Shown here one piece after another: positions 23,147-32,399 of a stretch of 35,984 nucleotides of DNA. The notes under the pieces are model-generated. The model was given only the letters and a program-made list of their open reading frames with translations. It searched no databases and was not told the DNA's origin. How positions within the stretch are numbered: the stretch's first letter is position 1; each line of letters begins with the position of its first letter. The stretch comes from CAZYVU01 sp964651435 (GTDB taxonomy: Bacteria; Desulfobacterota; Syntrophorhabdia; Syntrophorhabdales; CAYQXL01), in contig CAZYVU010000033.1 in NCBI GenBank assembly GCA_964651435.1, positions 1-35,984 on the forward strand, written 5' to 3'. A program made the position numbers and the translations under genes.

Positions 23147-24415
23147 ATGCTCGACCCCAAAATACTACGAGAAAAGCCCGATCTGGTCCGACAAGCCATG
23201 TCAAGGAGGGGAACCGCATTTGACATGGAGTCCTTGCTCCGGTGTGATGAACGCAGAAGGAGGCTCATTCAGGAATCGGAGAGGCTGAAGAATCAGCGCA
23301 ATGAGCTTTCCGACGAAATAGCGAAGCTCAGGCGTTCGGGCGCATCCGCCGAAGACAAGATAGCATCGCAAAGGGAGCTCGGCAGGGCCATCGGCGGGCT
23401 GGAACAGGAACTCAGGACCGCCGAAAAGGAGTGGGATGATATGATCATGGTCATCCCCAACATGCCTCATGAAACCGTTCCGGAGGGCTCAGGGGAAGAT
23501 GATAACAAAATAGTGCGAACATGGGGCGAGAAGCCTGCATTCGATTTCGCGGCGCGGCCCCACTGGGAGATCGGTGAAAGTCTCGATATTCTCGACTTCA
23601 AGAGGGCGGCAAAGCTGACCGGTTCGCGGTTCGTCGTCTACAAGGGCTACGGCGCCCTGCTCGAGAGGGCCCTCATAAACTTCATGCTCGATCTGCACAC
23701 CCTGAAGCACGGATATACCGAGATGCTGCCTCCCTTTATGGTCAACAGGGAAAGCATGACCGGAACGGGGCAGCTCCCCAAGTTCGAGGAGGAGCTGTTC
23801 AAGATCCAGGGGTTCGATTGGTTTCTCATTCCCACGGCGGAAGTACCGGTGACCAACGTCTATCGTGACGAAATCCTCAAAGAGAGCGACCTACCCATTA
23901 AGTACTGCGCGTACACCCCGTGCTTCCGGGCCGAGGCAGGGGCACACGGCAAAGACACGCGCGGCCTCACCCGACAGCATCAGTTCAACAAGGTGGAGCT
24001 CGTTAAGTTTACATCGCCCGAGACGTCCTACGAAGAGCTCGAAGGCCTCCTTTCCGACGCCGAGGATATTCTGAAGGAGCTGGGCATTCACTATCGCGTG
24101 TCGGCCCTCTGTACGGGCGACCTTGGCTTCTCGTCGGCAAAAACCTATGACATAGAGGTTTGGCTTCCCGGCCAGAACATCTACCGGGAGATTTCATCGT
24201 GCAGCAATTTCGAGGCCTTTCAGGCGCGCAGGGCAGCCATCCGTTTCCGGAAAGGAACGGGCAAGACCGACTTCGTTCACACGCTGAACGGGTCGGGCCT
24301 AGCAGTCGGCAGGACCGTCATGGCCGTCATGGAAAACTACCAGACAGCCGATGGCCTCATCCGTGTCCCCGAAAAGCTCATGCCCTATATGCGGGGGCTG
24401 GCTACTTTTCCTTGA
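23147..24415 (+). CDS. serS: serine--tRNA ligase
   Basis: A 422-aa class II synthetase for tRNA-Ser (and selenocysteine tRNA where present). An N-terminal coiled-coil arm (about 30-105, rich in Lys/Glu/Gln) is followed by the catalytic core with motif 2 FRAEAGAHGKDTRGLTRQHQ (about 260-279) and motif 3 SGLAVGRTVMAVMENYQ (about 382-398). Length is typical. The GGAGGAATAA overlapping the preceding stop codon provides the ribosome binding site. Its 3' end overlaps by 14 bases the end of the gene on the opposite strand. Confidence 0.97.
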   Translation: MLDPKILREKPDLVRQAMSRRGTAFDMESLLRCDERRRRLIQESERLKNQRNELSDEIAKLRRSGASAEDKIASQRELGRAIGGLEQELRTAEKEWDDMIMVIPNMPHETVPEGSGEDDNKIVRTWGEKPAFDFAARPHWEIGESLDILDFKRAAKLTGSRFVVYKGYGALLERALINFMLDLHTLKHGYTEMLPPFMVNRESMTGTGQLPKFEEELFKIQGFDWFLIPTAEVPVTNVYRDEILKESDLPIKYCAYTPCFRAEAGAHGKDTRGLTRQHQFNKVELVKFTSPETSYEELEGLLSDAEDILKELGIHYRVSALCTGDLGFSSAKTYDIEVWLPGQNIYREISSCSNFEAFQARRAAIRFRKGTGKTDFVHTLNGSGLAVGRTVMAVMENYQTADGLIRVPEKLMPYMRGLATFP

Positions 24416-26717
24416 TTTTCAGCAGGATCGCATCAAGTTTCCGGCGAACCGCCGTTGATTCCTCTCCTTGGGTAAGCTCCGCCAGGATTTCCGGGGCATC
24501 GGTGGCCAGGGATAACCCGAATGCATCAAGGGCATGCAGGCTAAGCGCAACATCGTCCATCTCGCGAAGTGTCTTCATGAGTGCCAGTATGGCGCCCTTT
24601 CCTCTGGTGCTTCCGACGGCATGAACGATCAGCCGCCTGTTTTCCGGTAGCGGTTCACGCTTCAGGTGGAGAAGAAGCGGGTTTATCATAGCCTTGTCGC
24701 CAATTTCTCCAAGCGCTGCTATTGCACCGAACCTTTGTACCTCGTCCCCGCTTTCCAGAAGACGTAGCAGGGGGTGGATGTCGATACCTCTGCCGTCGCC
24801 ATCGACCTTCTCAAAAAAAGGCTTCCAGTCAAGAGAGTGGTGGATCAGGCCGGCGAGAACGATGCCCGACTGTTCAGGCGTAAACATCATGTCATGCTTC
24901 CAGCCCATGACGAGGGACAAGGCCTCGGCTTCAGTGAAGACCCCCCCGGAAATAGCCGCCTGAAGAGTCTTTTGCAGCTCCCGCCTTCCGTCAAACTCTT
25001 TGAGATCGAGCACCCTGTAGAGAGGCTCTATGAGGTATAGGCTGCTGAGCGCATAGTAGGTTGCGCCCATGGACTCCGTTTGCCTCACGATGTCATAGGT
25101 CTGCAGGGTCTTAAGGTGCTGCGCGATTCGATCCCTCGATATGGCCGTGTTGGAACGTATATTCTCGACAGTGTAGCGTCTCAACCGACCGTCCTCCGGC
25201 CCCAGTAGGGAGGCGACGAGGCTCCGTATCTCCCGGCGGTCCTCGCCCTCGGTGAGAATGTGTCCAATGAGATCCTCAATCTCCTTGTTCGCCTTGCGCA
25301 GCTCAAGCTCCACGGGCATGACAACGCCGGTCCCCGCCTCCAGGGTCTCCCGGCCACCCTCCATCCCCACAAACCTCTGCCTCTCCGGAGCCCTCACTTC
25401 GTAGACCGACGCAAGGCTCATGCTACTGAAGAGGTCATACCACCTGAAAAAGCTGTCCATGTCTCCGACGGCGACCACGTATGCGTTCCCCTCGGCCATG
25501 CAGAATTCCAAGAAGCGCTTAAGCTTCTCCCGCTCCACCTCGTCCAATCCCGCCGCAAGGCGCTCGCAGCCGTCAAGAATGAAGAAACAGGGTCCCGTTC
25601 TCAACAGCTCCCGGCACAGCAGGACGATGTCCAGCGATGCGCCGAACGCCCTCCCCTTTGCCAGGCCTATGGCACTGCGGACCTCATCGATGGGGTGGTC
25701 CCACAATTCGACATAGAATACGTTTTCGTTGGTTGCGCGCAACTGAGGTATGAGGAAGGCCTTGAGGACCGTCGTCTTGCCCGTGGCCAGCGAACCGACG
25801 ACCAGGGCGTGCCCGTGCGTAAAAATACGGTCGAGAATGGCCGACGCCTCCTCGTACCGGCCCAGGGGGGGCTCCTCCGATTCATCGTAGGCTGTAAACC
25901 TCGGCAGGTCGAAAAACTTTCGCTTTCCCTCCAGGTTCTCGCTCACCTCCCAGACAATATCCCGGTAACGGAATCCCAGCTTTCCATTGACGCCGTTTTT
26001 AAAAGAAGTGAAGCCTGTCTCCACGAAAGGCCTCGCCTGTGCCAGAACGTGAAGGTCGTAGGGGAGCCTCGCCTCGTAGTGAATCGTAATGACCCCCTCC
26101 CGACTGTCGATATCTACCTTGGCCGATTGGGGTCGCAGCGCAAAAACGGGCGTCCGAAATCGCTTCAGAACACCATGCTGGATATCCGTGAAGAAAATAT
26201 CTACGAGAAGATGGGAGAAATTAAAAATCCTATCGATAAGCCGCGTGTTGCGAATGATGGCCCGTCTCGAATCCTCGGTGATGGCCCATTCCATCGGCAT
26301 CCTTTTCACCAGCCCGGAAAAGGTCAAATAGTTGATGATCTCCATGGCCATTTCCGGTATATCGAGGCTCTTGGCTATCTCATAGTTCAGCAGGAAGGCC
26401 GGGCGGGGCCCGTCCGTTGTTCCGATTGCCGGCACCCCGGTGCTCCACCGCGCATTCCTGACCAGCTCAACGTCGTGCATGTACACAGTCCCGAGAAGGG
26501 TAAATATCTCCCCCGAAAAGAGCTCCTCGGTGCGATCCCGGGCCTCCGGCACGATGCGCTCGACGATCCGCTTCAGCGTATCTACGTGCTCCCGCAGCGG
26601 CAGATTGGTGTACGGAAAAAGCTGTTCTTCGCAGAATGTCTTGAGATCGATAAATCGTTGGTAGAGCTTAAGCTCCTGCTCTTTGCTCCGGAGAATTTCT
26701 TCAAGTCTGGCCTGCAC
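24402..26717 (-). CDS. HD-like / P-loop NTPase / winged-helix / HEAT-repeat protein, unknown function
   Basis: A 771-aa soluble protein I cannot name. The N-terminal 30-185 residues resemble an HD-type hydrolase of the HD-CE sort: H44 in LREHVD, H81-D82 in GTVYMHDVEL, and a helix with D162/D173 (TRLIDRIF...LLVDIFF); whether the metal set is complete is unclear. The middle is a P-loop NTPase with Walker A GSLATGKT (308-315) and Walker B FFILDGCE (378-385), arranged like AAA/STAND ATPases. A winged-helix-like segment follows (about 515-560), then a HEAT/PBS-like helical array (about 640-735, LLRLLESGDEVQRFGAIAAL). GTG start after a G-rich ribosome binding site, 67 bases after secF, so it may ride on the secDF transcript. 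Regulatory, signal-dependent or defence roles are all possible. Confidence 0.7.
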   Translation of the reverse strand: MQARLEEILRSKEQELKLYQRFIDLKTFCEEQLFPYTNLPLREHVDTLKRIVERIVPEARDRTEELFSGEIFTLLGTVYMHDVELVRNARWSTGVPAIGTTDGPRPAFLLNYEIAKSLDIPEMAMEIINYLTFSGLVKRMPMEWAITEDSRRAIIRNTRLIDRIFNFSHLLVDIFFTDIQHGVLKRFRTPVFALRPQSAKVDIDSREGVITIHYEARLPYDLHVLAQARPFVETGFTSFKNGVNGKLGFRYRDIVWEVSENLEGKRKFFDLPRFTAYDESEEPPLGRYEEASAILDRIFTHGHALVVGSLATGKTTVLKAFLIPQLRATNENVFYVELWDHPIDEVRSAIGLAKGRAFGASLDIVLLCRELLRTGPCFFILDGCERLAAGLDEVEREKLKRFLEFCMAEGNAYVVAVGDMDSFFRWYDLFSSMSLASVYEVRAPERQRFVGMEGGRETLEAGTGVVMPVELELRKANKEIEDLIGHILTEGEDRREIRSLVASLLGPEDGRLRRYTVENIRSNTAISRDRIAQHLKTLQTYDIVRQTESMGATYYALSSLYLIEPLYRVLDLKEFDGRRELQKTLQAAISGGVFTEAEALSLVMGWKHDMMFTPEQSGIVLAGLIHHSLDWKPFFEKVDGDGRGIDIHPLLRLLESGDEVQRFGAIAALGEIGDKAMINPLLLHLKREPLPENRRLIVHAVGSTRGKGAILALMKTLREMDDVALSLHALDAFGLSLATDAPEILAELTQGEESTAVRRKLDAILLKIKEK

Positions 26718-26784
26718 GGTCCCCCCCGAGAACCTCCGGCAAAGAAGTTCGAACGCACTCAGCGTCCTTTCTGATCACAACCCC

Positions 26785-27690
26785 TTATGAGCGAAACCGC
26801 GTCTTCCAGACATACAAAATCGGGCTTGCCACAAAAATCGATGAATAGGTGCCGACGATAAGGCCGATAAAAAGTGCGAATGCAAAATCGAAGAGCACGT
26901 CACCGCCAAAAACCATAAGGGCGCCCAAGGCGAGGAGGGTACAAATACCCGTCACGATCGTCCTGCTTAGGACCTCGTTGATGCTTCGGTTGATGATCTG
27001 ACCCAGATCGCCCTTCGACTTTACCATGCCGGCATTCTCCCTGATCCTGTCGAAGACAACGACCGTATCCTGAAGGGAATAACCGGCCACCGTAAGGAGA
27101 GCGGTGATAACGAGCAGGTCAAATTCCTTCCCAAGAATGAAAAACACGCCCATGATAGCGACGACGTCATGAAAAGTAGCAATGGTGGCGGCAATACCCG
27201 ATAGGAAAGTGAACCGCCATGCGATGTATATGATGATGCCCACGAGGGCCAGGCATACGGCTAGGATGGCGTAATTCTTCAATGACTTGCCAACGCCCGG
27301 CCCGACCATGTTGCTTCCCAGTATTTCAAACTTTGCGCCCTTAAACTGACCGCTGATAATCTGGGAGATCTTGTCTTGGACGCGAACGGTTGCCGTGTCC
27401 GAAAGCTTGGTTTTGATGAAGAAATCCTTCGTACCACTGACCTCCTGGATCTGGGCATCGGCGATGCCGCCGTCGATGAGCGCCTTTCGCAGCGTACTGA
27501 TGTCCGTACGGTCTGCAAACCTGATCTGAAGGCTCGTTCCACCGGTAAAATCGATGCTCAAATTTGCCTTCCCCATGGATATCATGACAAAGGCGAAGAG
27601 ACCTACGATGACCATCACAGCGGAAACGATGAAGGCCTTTTTCCGGAATCCGATAAAATCAACGTTTGTGTTTTTCAGCAGTTCCATCAT
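26785..27690 (-). CDS. secF: protein translocase subunit SecF
   Basis: A 301-aa inner-membrane RND-superfamily protein that, with SecD, uses the proton gradient to help release proteins translocated by SecYEG. An N-terminal membrane helix (about 20-37) precedes DFTGGTSLQIRF, the SecF signature, then the periplasmic P1-like domain (about 45-135) and five more helices, with VVVFDRIREN as the conserved cytoplasmic motif. Two ATG codons in tandem open the gene; the Shine-Dalgarno is weak. It lies 11 bases after secD, so it is translated from the same mRNA. Confidence 0.96.
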   Translation of the reverse strand: MMELLKNTNVDFIGFRKKAFIVSAVMVIVGLFAFVMISMGKANLSIDFTGGTSLQIRFADRTDISTLRKALIDGGIADAQIQEVSGTKDFFIKTKLSDTATVRVQDKISQIISGQFKGAKFEILGSNMVGPGVGKSLKNYAILAVCLALVGIIIYIAWRFTFLSGIAATIATFHDVVAIMGVFFILGKEFDLLVITALLTVAGYSLQDTVVVFDRIRENAGMVKSKGDLGQIINRSINEVLSRTIVTGICTLLALGALMVFGGDVLFDFAFALFIGLIVGTYSSIFVASPILYVWKTRFRS

Positions 27691-27701
27691 GGCAGCGCGA
27701 C

Positions 27702-29291
27702 CTATATGCTCAGCTTTCGCGGTTTGCGGGTGGAAAGCACCCAGTCGAAGATGCTCTTCGAGCCGAAAACCGCCGTGAAAAGGTTAATGATCATGCCGAT
27801 AATAAGCGTAATAGCAAAGCCTTTGATCGGCCCCGTGCCGAACATGAAGAGCACGCAGGCGGTGATGAGCGTGGTGATGTGGGAATCGAATATGGCAACC
27901 CACGCCTTTGCGTAGCCCCCGTCCACGGCAGCTCGCACCGTCTTGCCGAGGCGTAACTCCTCCCGGATGCGCTCAAAGATGAGGACGTTGGAGTCCACGC
28001 CCATACCGATCGTAAGAGCGATACCCGCGATGCCGGGCAGGGTCATCGTAGCTTTGAGGGCGCTGAAGGCGCCAAGCAGGTAAATAAGGTTCAGCGCCAG
28101 CGCGATGTTGGCAACAACACCGGACCACCGGTAGTAGACGACCATAAAGATGATGACCAAAAGGCCCCCGATGATGGTCGCTGTAATGCCGTTACGGATC
28201 GAGTCCTGTCCGAGCGTCGGGCCTATGGTAATGTTCTGGACGACCTTGACCGGTGCCGGCAAAGCACCTGCGCGAAGGACGATGGCAAGGTCCTTTGCCT
28301 CATCCATCGTGAACCCGCCCGTGATAGACGCCTTGCCGCCGGAGATGCGCTCCCGAATAACGGGTGCCGAATAAACCGTATTGTCCAGTATGATTGCGAG
28401 CCGCTTCCCTACGTTCTCCCCCGTAACTTTGTCAAAAATACGGGCCCCTTCATCGTCGAATTCTATGGCCACATAGGGCTCGTTGCCGAACTCACCGCCG
28501 ATACGCACCTTGGCGTCCGTTAGCAGCTCTCCCGTAAGAATGGACTGCTTCTTCAGAAGTATGGGTGTTGTCGTGGCAATACCCGTCTCCCGGTTCCGCG
28601 TCCTCATGGTAAGCACTTCCGAACCTTCGGGCACGGCACCTGACACCTTTGCAGCGTTCTCCTCGTCGACGAGCTTAAACTCGAGCTGCGCCGTCTTGCC
28701 GATGAGCTCGAGGGCACGGTCGGGGTCCTTGATACCAGGAAGCTGGACGAGTATCTGGTTCTCGCCCTGCTTGACAATCAAGGGTTCAGAAACACCGAAC
28801 TGGTCGATCCGGTTCCGGATGGTCTCGAGGGCCTGCGTCACGGCGTTGTCACGTATGGATGCCGACTCCTTGTCAAGGATCGCAAACTCCATCTGCAGGT
28901 TTTCCCCTTCGGCCTTCGTGGCCCCCGCCTTCAGCTCCGAGAATTCCTTGCCCACGAGGTTGTTGAGCTTTTCTTTCTGCTCAGGCCTAATGGTGATTGT
29001 AATGGAATTCTCTTTCCTATCGAGGCCGAGAAACCGAATACCGTCGCGAATCATGGAGTCTTTCAGCCGGTCGAACTTCCGATTGACCAGATTGTCCATC
29101 ATCTTGGACGTGTCCAGCTCCAGCAAGAGGTGCATGCCACCCTTCAAGTCCAGACCAAGATGGATCTTGTCCGACGGTAGGTACTTTTTCAACGCCCCCT
29201 TCGGTTCTATCACGTTGGGTAGGCAATAGACGATGGAGACAATGAGAAAGATAAGTATGAGAGCGAATCTTAGTTTGAGCGATTTCAGCAC
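27702..29291 (-). CDS. secD: protein translocase subunit SecD
   Basis: A 529-aa partner of SecF. The N-terminal helix (about 7-25) is followed by the DLKGGMHLLLELD signature, the large periplasmic P1 domain with VQLPGIKDPDRAL, and the C-terminal membrane domain with GVDSNVLIFERIREEL. A YajC gene, common upstream of secD, is not present here. GTG start; a G-rich stretch (GGAGAGGGGG) lies about 11 bases upstream. Promoter on the minus strand at 29356-29330. Divergent from the pyrimidine operon. Confidence 0.96.
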   Translation of the reverse strand: MLKSLKLRFALILIFLIVSIVYCLPNVIEPKGALKKYLPSDKIHLGLDLKGGMHLLLELDTSKMMDNLVNRKFDRLKDSMIRDGIRFLGLDRKENSITITIRPEQKEKLNNLVGKEFSELKAGATKAEGENLQMEFAILDKESASIRDNAVTQALETIRNRIDQFGVSEPLIVKQGENQILVQLPGIKDPDRALELIGKTAQLEFKLVDEENAAKVSGAVPEGSEVLTMRTRNRETGIATTTPILLKKQSILTGELLTDAKVRIGGEFGNEPYVAIEFDDEGARIFDKVTGENVGKRLAIILDNTVYSAPVIRERISGGKASITGGFTMDEAKDLAIVLRAGALPAPVKVVQNITIGPTLGQDSIRNGITATIIGGLLVIIFMVVYYRWSGVVANIALALNLIYLLGAFSALKATMTLPGIAGIALTIGMGVDSNVLIFERIREELRLGKTVRAAVDGGYAKAWVAIFDSHITTLITACVLFMFGTGPIKGFAITLIIGMIINLFTAVFGSKSIFDWVLSTRKPRKLSI

Positions 29292-29329
29292 AGCGGGCTC
29301 TGCCCCCTCTCCAAAAAAAAGTAATCAAA

Positions 29330-29356
29330 GTTATATGCATCCGGCTATTTTGTCAA
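29330..29356 (-). promoter_or_regulatory. promoter for secDF
   Basis: On the minus strand a consensus TTGACA (29356-29351), 15-base spacer, and TATAAC (29335-29330, 5 of 6). The spacer is shorter than the 17-base optimum. Placed 39 bases upstream of the secD GTG. Confidence 0.5.
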
Positions 29357-29415
29357 GAGAATTTTCTCACAAAGCCCTTCCTTAACGGCCCCCGGCAAGG
29401 CCTCGCAGTTATGCG

Positions 29416-29444
29416 TTGATTTTCGTCGGTAAACCCGATATAGT
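29416..29444 (+). promoter_or_regulatory. promoter for the pyrimidine operon
   Basis: TTGATT (29416-29421, 4 of 6), 17-base spacer, TATAGT (29439-29444, 5 of 6). The predicted start near 29451 leaves only about 10 bases before the GTG at 29461, so there is no space for a PyrR attenuator upstream of the first gene. Confidence 0.5.
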
Positions 29445-29460
29445 ACCTTTTAAGAGCGGG

Positions 29461-29640
29461 GTGAGACCATATATATCCGAGGAGCGGTGCAACCTGTGCA
29501 ACGAATGCGTCGAGGTGTGCCCATACGATGTTTTTGCCGCCGCGGGAGAACGGGTAGATGTGCTCTACCCGGAGCTGTGCATCGAGTGCCTTGCCTGCAT
29601 GAAAACCTGCCCGAACAAAGCCATTACGATGGATGACTGA
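29461..29640 (+). CDS. dicluster 4Fe-4S ferredoxin
   Basis: A 59-aa ferredoxin with two [4Fe-4S] motifs, CNLCNECVEVCP and CIECLACMKTCP, near the bacterial 2[4Fe-4S] pattern. GTG 29461 is chosen because an upstream in-frame TTG (29416) overlaps the promoter's -35 element. AAGAG lies just before the GTG, a weak ribosome binding site. It ends TGA immediately before the pyrR ATG, so it is translated with pyrR. It may feed electrons to a dihydroorotate dehydrogenase B type or other redox enzyme; the link is only genomic. Confidence 0.85.
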   Translation: MRPYISEERCNLCNECVEVCPYDVFAAAGERVDVLYPELCIECLACMKTCPNKAITMDD

Positions 29641-30174
29641 ATGAAGACGAAGACGCTTCTCGACAAGAAGTCTTTGGAGCGGACCATCACCAGGATGTCC
29701 CACGAGATCATAGAGCGTAACCAGGGCTCTCAGGACCTCATTCTTATCGGTATACGCACCAGGGGCATTCACCTCGCCGAGAGGCTCCGGGACAAGATAC
29801 GGGGGATCGAAGGCTCCGACGTAGCCTTGGGCATCCTCGACATCACCATGTACCGCGACGACATATTCAAGCTCAAATCTCCGGTGGTAAAGAAAACAGA
29901 GATCCCCTTCGATCTCAACAACAGAACTATCGTTCTTATCGACGACGTGCTCCACACCGGCCGGACCATTCGAGCGGCCATCGATGCCATCATGGATCTG
30001 GGCCGGCCGCAAAAGATACAGCTTGCCGTTCTCGTCGACAGGGGAGAGCGGGAGCTCCCCATCCACCCCGATTATGCCGGCATTACCTATATCGCCCATG
30101 CCGACGAGGAGATCCTGGTTCGGATGCGTGAGGTGGACGGAAAGGACTCCGTCACAATGGAAAAAAGGCGATGA
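29641..30174 (+). CDS. pyrR: bifunctional pyr operon regulator/uracil phosphoribosyltransferase PyrR
   Basis: A 177-aa type I phosphoribosyltransferase with the PRPP loop IVLIDDVLHTGRTIR (97-111, DDVLxTGRT). In Firmicutes PyrR binds pyr mRNA and attenuates transcription; here no binding loop was seen in the leader, so it may act elsewhere or only as an enzyme. The N-terminal SHEIIERN and RTRGIHLAERL are family-typical. Overlaps pyrB by an ATGA junction. Gene order pyrR-pyrB-pyrC is widespread. Confidence 0.94.
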   Translation: MKTKTLLDKKSLERTITRMSHEIIERNQGSQDLILIGIRTRGIHLAERLRDKIRGIEGSDVALGILDITMYRDDIFKLKSPVVKKTEIPFDLNNRTIVLIDDVLHTGRTIRAAIDAIMDLGRPQKIQLAVLVDRGERELPIHPDYAGITYIAHADEEILVRMREVDGKDSVTMEKRR

Positions 30175-31094
30175 AGTGGGTTAAGAAAGACTTGCTGGGC
30201 ATTCGCGACCTCTCGAAGGACGAGATTACGCTCATCCTTGACACGGCCGAGTCCTTCAAAGAAGTATCTACGCGGGATGTAAAGAAGGTTCCCACCCTGC
30301 GAGGCAAGACGGTCATCACGCTTTTTTATGAGCCTTCCACGAGAACGAGGACCTCTTTCGAAATAGCCGCCAAACGGTTGAGCGCCGATACCATTAACAT
30401 ATCCTCAAGCACCAGTAGCTCGGTGAAGGGGGAGACGCTGAAGGACACCGCCCTCAACCTCGAATCGATGAAGCCCGATGTAACCATTCTGAGGCACAGC
30501 ATGCCCGGTGCGTCCCACATGCTGGCAAGGGTCCTACAATCTTCCGTCGTCAACGGGGGGGACGGCGCTCACGAACACCCTACCCAGGCCCTCCTTGACC
30601 TCTTCACCATGAAGGAACGGAAGGGCTCCATTGACGGCCTCAAGGTCGCAATCGTGGGAGATATCGCCCACAGCAGGGTGGCACGATCCAATATTTTTGC
30701 CCTTAAGCATTTCGACACGGAGATTGTTTGTTCCGGCCCTCCAACGATGCTCCCGCCGCATCTGGAGGAGTTGGGGGTCAAGGTCGAATACAGGATGGAA
30801 GACGCCGTCCGCGACGCCGACGTGGTCATGATGCTTCGCATACAGAAGGAGCGCGGCGGGCTTTCCGTAATCCCATCCATTAAGGAATACTGCACGCTTT
30901 ACGGCCTGAAGAACGATCACTTGAGGCTCGCCAAAAGCGACGTCATCGTTATGCATCCCGGGCCCATGAACAGAGGCGTCGAGATTACGGACGAGGTGGC
31001 CGACGGACCCTATTCGGTCATCCTTGACCAGGTCGAAAACGGGGTGGCGGTGCGCATGGCCGTTCTCTTTCTCCTGACGGGGAGGGAACCATGA
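30171..31094 (+). CDS. pyrB: aspartate carbamoyltransferase catalytic subunit
   Basis: A 307-aa catalytic chain that joins carbamoyl phosphate and aspartate, the committing step of pyrimidine synthesis. Carbamoyl phosphate motif STRTRTSFE (56-64), HPTQALLDLF and MHPGPMNRGVEI are conserved. No pyrI regulatory chain is adjacent. Start and stop codons overlap with pyrR and pyrC by ATGA. Confidence 0.97.
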   Translation: MKWVKKDLLGIRDLSKDEITLILDTAESFKEVSTRDVKKVPTLRGKTVITLFYEPSTRTRTSFEIAAKRLSADTINISSSTSSSVKGETLKDTALNLESMKPDVTILRHSMPGASHMLARVLQSSVVNGGDGAHEHPTQALLDLFTMKERKGSIDGLKVAIVGDIAHSRVARSNIFALKHFDTEIVCSGPPTMLPPHLEELGVKVEYRMEDAVRDADVVMMLRIQKERGGLSVIPSIKEYCTLYGLKNDHLRLAKSDVIVMHPGPMNRGVEITDEVADGPYSVILDQVENGVAVRMAVLFLLTGREP

Positions 31095-32380
31095 AACTCA
31101 TGTTGCGAAACGGCCGCGTCATCGATCCAGCCAGTGGCCGCGATGAAATAGCCGATGTGTACATTCGGGACGCCTTCATCGAAAAAATCGATGCCCACCT
31201 CCGGGAAAAAGGCTCGGACATACAGACCATCGATGTGGCGGGCCATTGTGTGGCACCCGGCCTCATCGACCTCCACTGCCACCTCAGAGAGCCGGGTTAC
31301 GAATACAAGGAGACCATAGCAACGGGCAGCAGAGCGGCGACAAAGGGCGGTTTCTCAACCGTCGTTTGCATGGCCAACACTGATCCTGTCAACGACAACG
31401 GGAGCATCACCAGCTATATCGTCAGAAAGGCACGGGCAGAGGGTGCGTGCCGGGTATTTCCGTGCGGCGCCATTACCAGGGGCCTAAACGGCGGGGAGCT
31501 TTCGGAAATCGGTGAGATGTGCGAGGCAGGCATAGTAGCCCTATCGGACGACGGAAAGTCGGTCCGTAACGCAGGCCTCCTCAGAAAGGCGCTCGAGTAC
31601 GCCCGGCTCTTCTCGCTCCCGGTCATCTCCCACTGCGAGGATCGGGATCTTGCCACCGGCTACGTCAACGAAGGCAGTGCATCTCTCCTTTCGGGTCTGG
31701 AAGCGACCCCCTCTATAGCCGAGGAAGTGATGGTCCTCAGGGATATGGCCGTGGCGAGATACGTCGGTGCTCCCATCCACCTGACCCATATTTCTACTGC
31801 AGGAAGCGTTGAGGCGATCAGGGCCGCGAAAGGCTCTTTTTCGAAGATTACGGCTGACACGTGCCCCCACTACTTTCACCTCACCGACGAGGCAACGCTT
31901 ACCTTCGACACAAACGCCAAGGTGAATCCACCGCTGCGGTCGGCCCATGATGTTCAGGCAATAAGGAACGGCTTGCGGGACGGCACTATCGACATTATCG
32001 CCACCGACCACGCACCCCATGAGCTGACGTCGAAGGACGTCGAATTCAACCTCGCCACCTACGGCATTTCGGGCTTCGAGACCGCCCTTGCCCTTGCCCT
32101 GGGGCTGGTCCAGGAGGGCATTTTGAGCCTCCCCGATCTTATCGGGAAGATGTCCCTCAATCCCGCCCGACTTCTGGGCCTGCCCTTCGGCGAGATCGGA
32201 CCGGGCAAGGCGGCGGACCTCATCGTTTTTAATCCCGATGTGCAGTGGGTTGTGGACCGCGCCGACTTTCTTTCAAAGGGCCGGAACACGCCGTTTCACG
32301 GGCGGACCGTACGGGGGCGCAACCTCCTCACCATCGTGAACGGCGAGATACGCTACCGGCATCCCAGCCTTCTGCCTTGA
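31091..32380 (+). CDS. pyrC: dihydroorotase
   Basis: A 429-aa class I (long) dihydroorotase closing carbamoyl aspartate to dihydroorotate. Zinc ligands start in DLHCHLREPGYEYKETI (H62, H64), with SHCEDRDL, HLTHISTAGS and ATDHAPH in order; the C-terminal ADLIVFNPD is typical of amidohydrolases. This is the form that associates with PyrB in several bacteria. The start overlaps pyrB (ATGA). Confidence 0.96.
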   Translation: MKLMLRNGRVIDPASGRDEIADVYIRDAFIEKIDAHLREKGSDIQTIDVAGHCVAPGLIDLHCHLREPGYEYKETIATGSRAATKGGFSTVVCMANTDPVNDNGSITSYIVRKARAEGACRVFPCGAITRGLNGGELSEIGEMCEAGIVALSDDGKSVRNAGLLRKALEYARLFSLPVISHCEDRDLATGYVNEGSASLLSGLEATPSIAEEVMVLRDMAVARYVGAPIHLTHISTAGSVEAIRAAKGSFSKITADTCPHYFHLTDEATLTFDTNAKVNPPLRSAHDVQAIRNGLRDGTIDIIATDHAPHELTSKDVEFNLATYGISGFETALALALGLVQEGILSLPDLIGKMSLNPARLLGLPFGEIGPGKAADLIVFNPDVQWVVDRADFLSKGRNTPFHGRTVRGRNLLTIVNGEIRYRHPSLLP

Positions 32381-32399
32381 CCGCTTGAGGCGAAAAGCG

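Noticed and set aside
25260..26774. Open frame of 504 codons opposite the NTPase gene
   Set aside because: Composition is that of an antisense shadow of a GC-rich gene, with no ribosome binding site or domain, while the minus-strand frame has Walker motifs and HEAT repeats.
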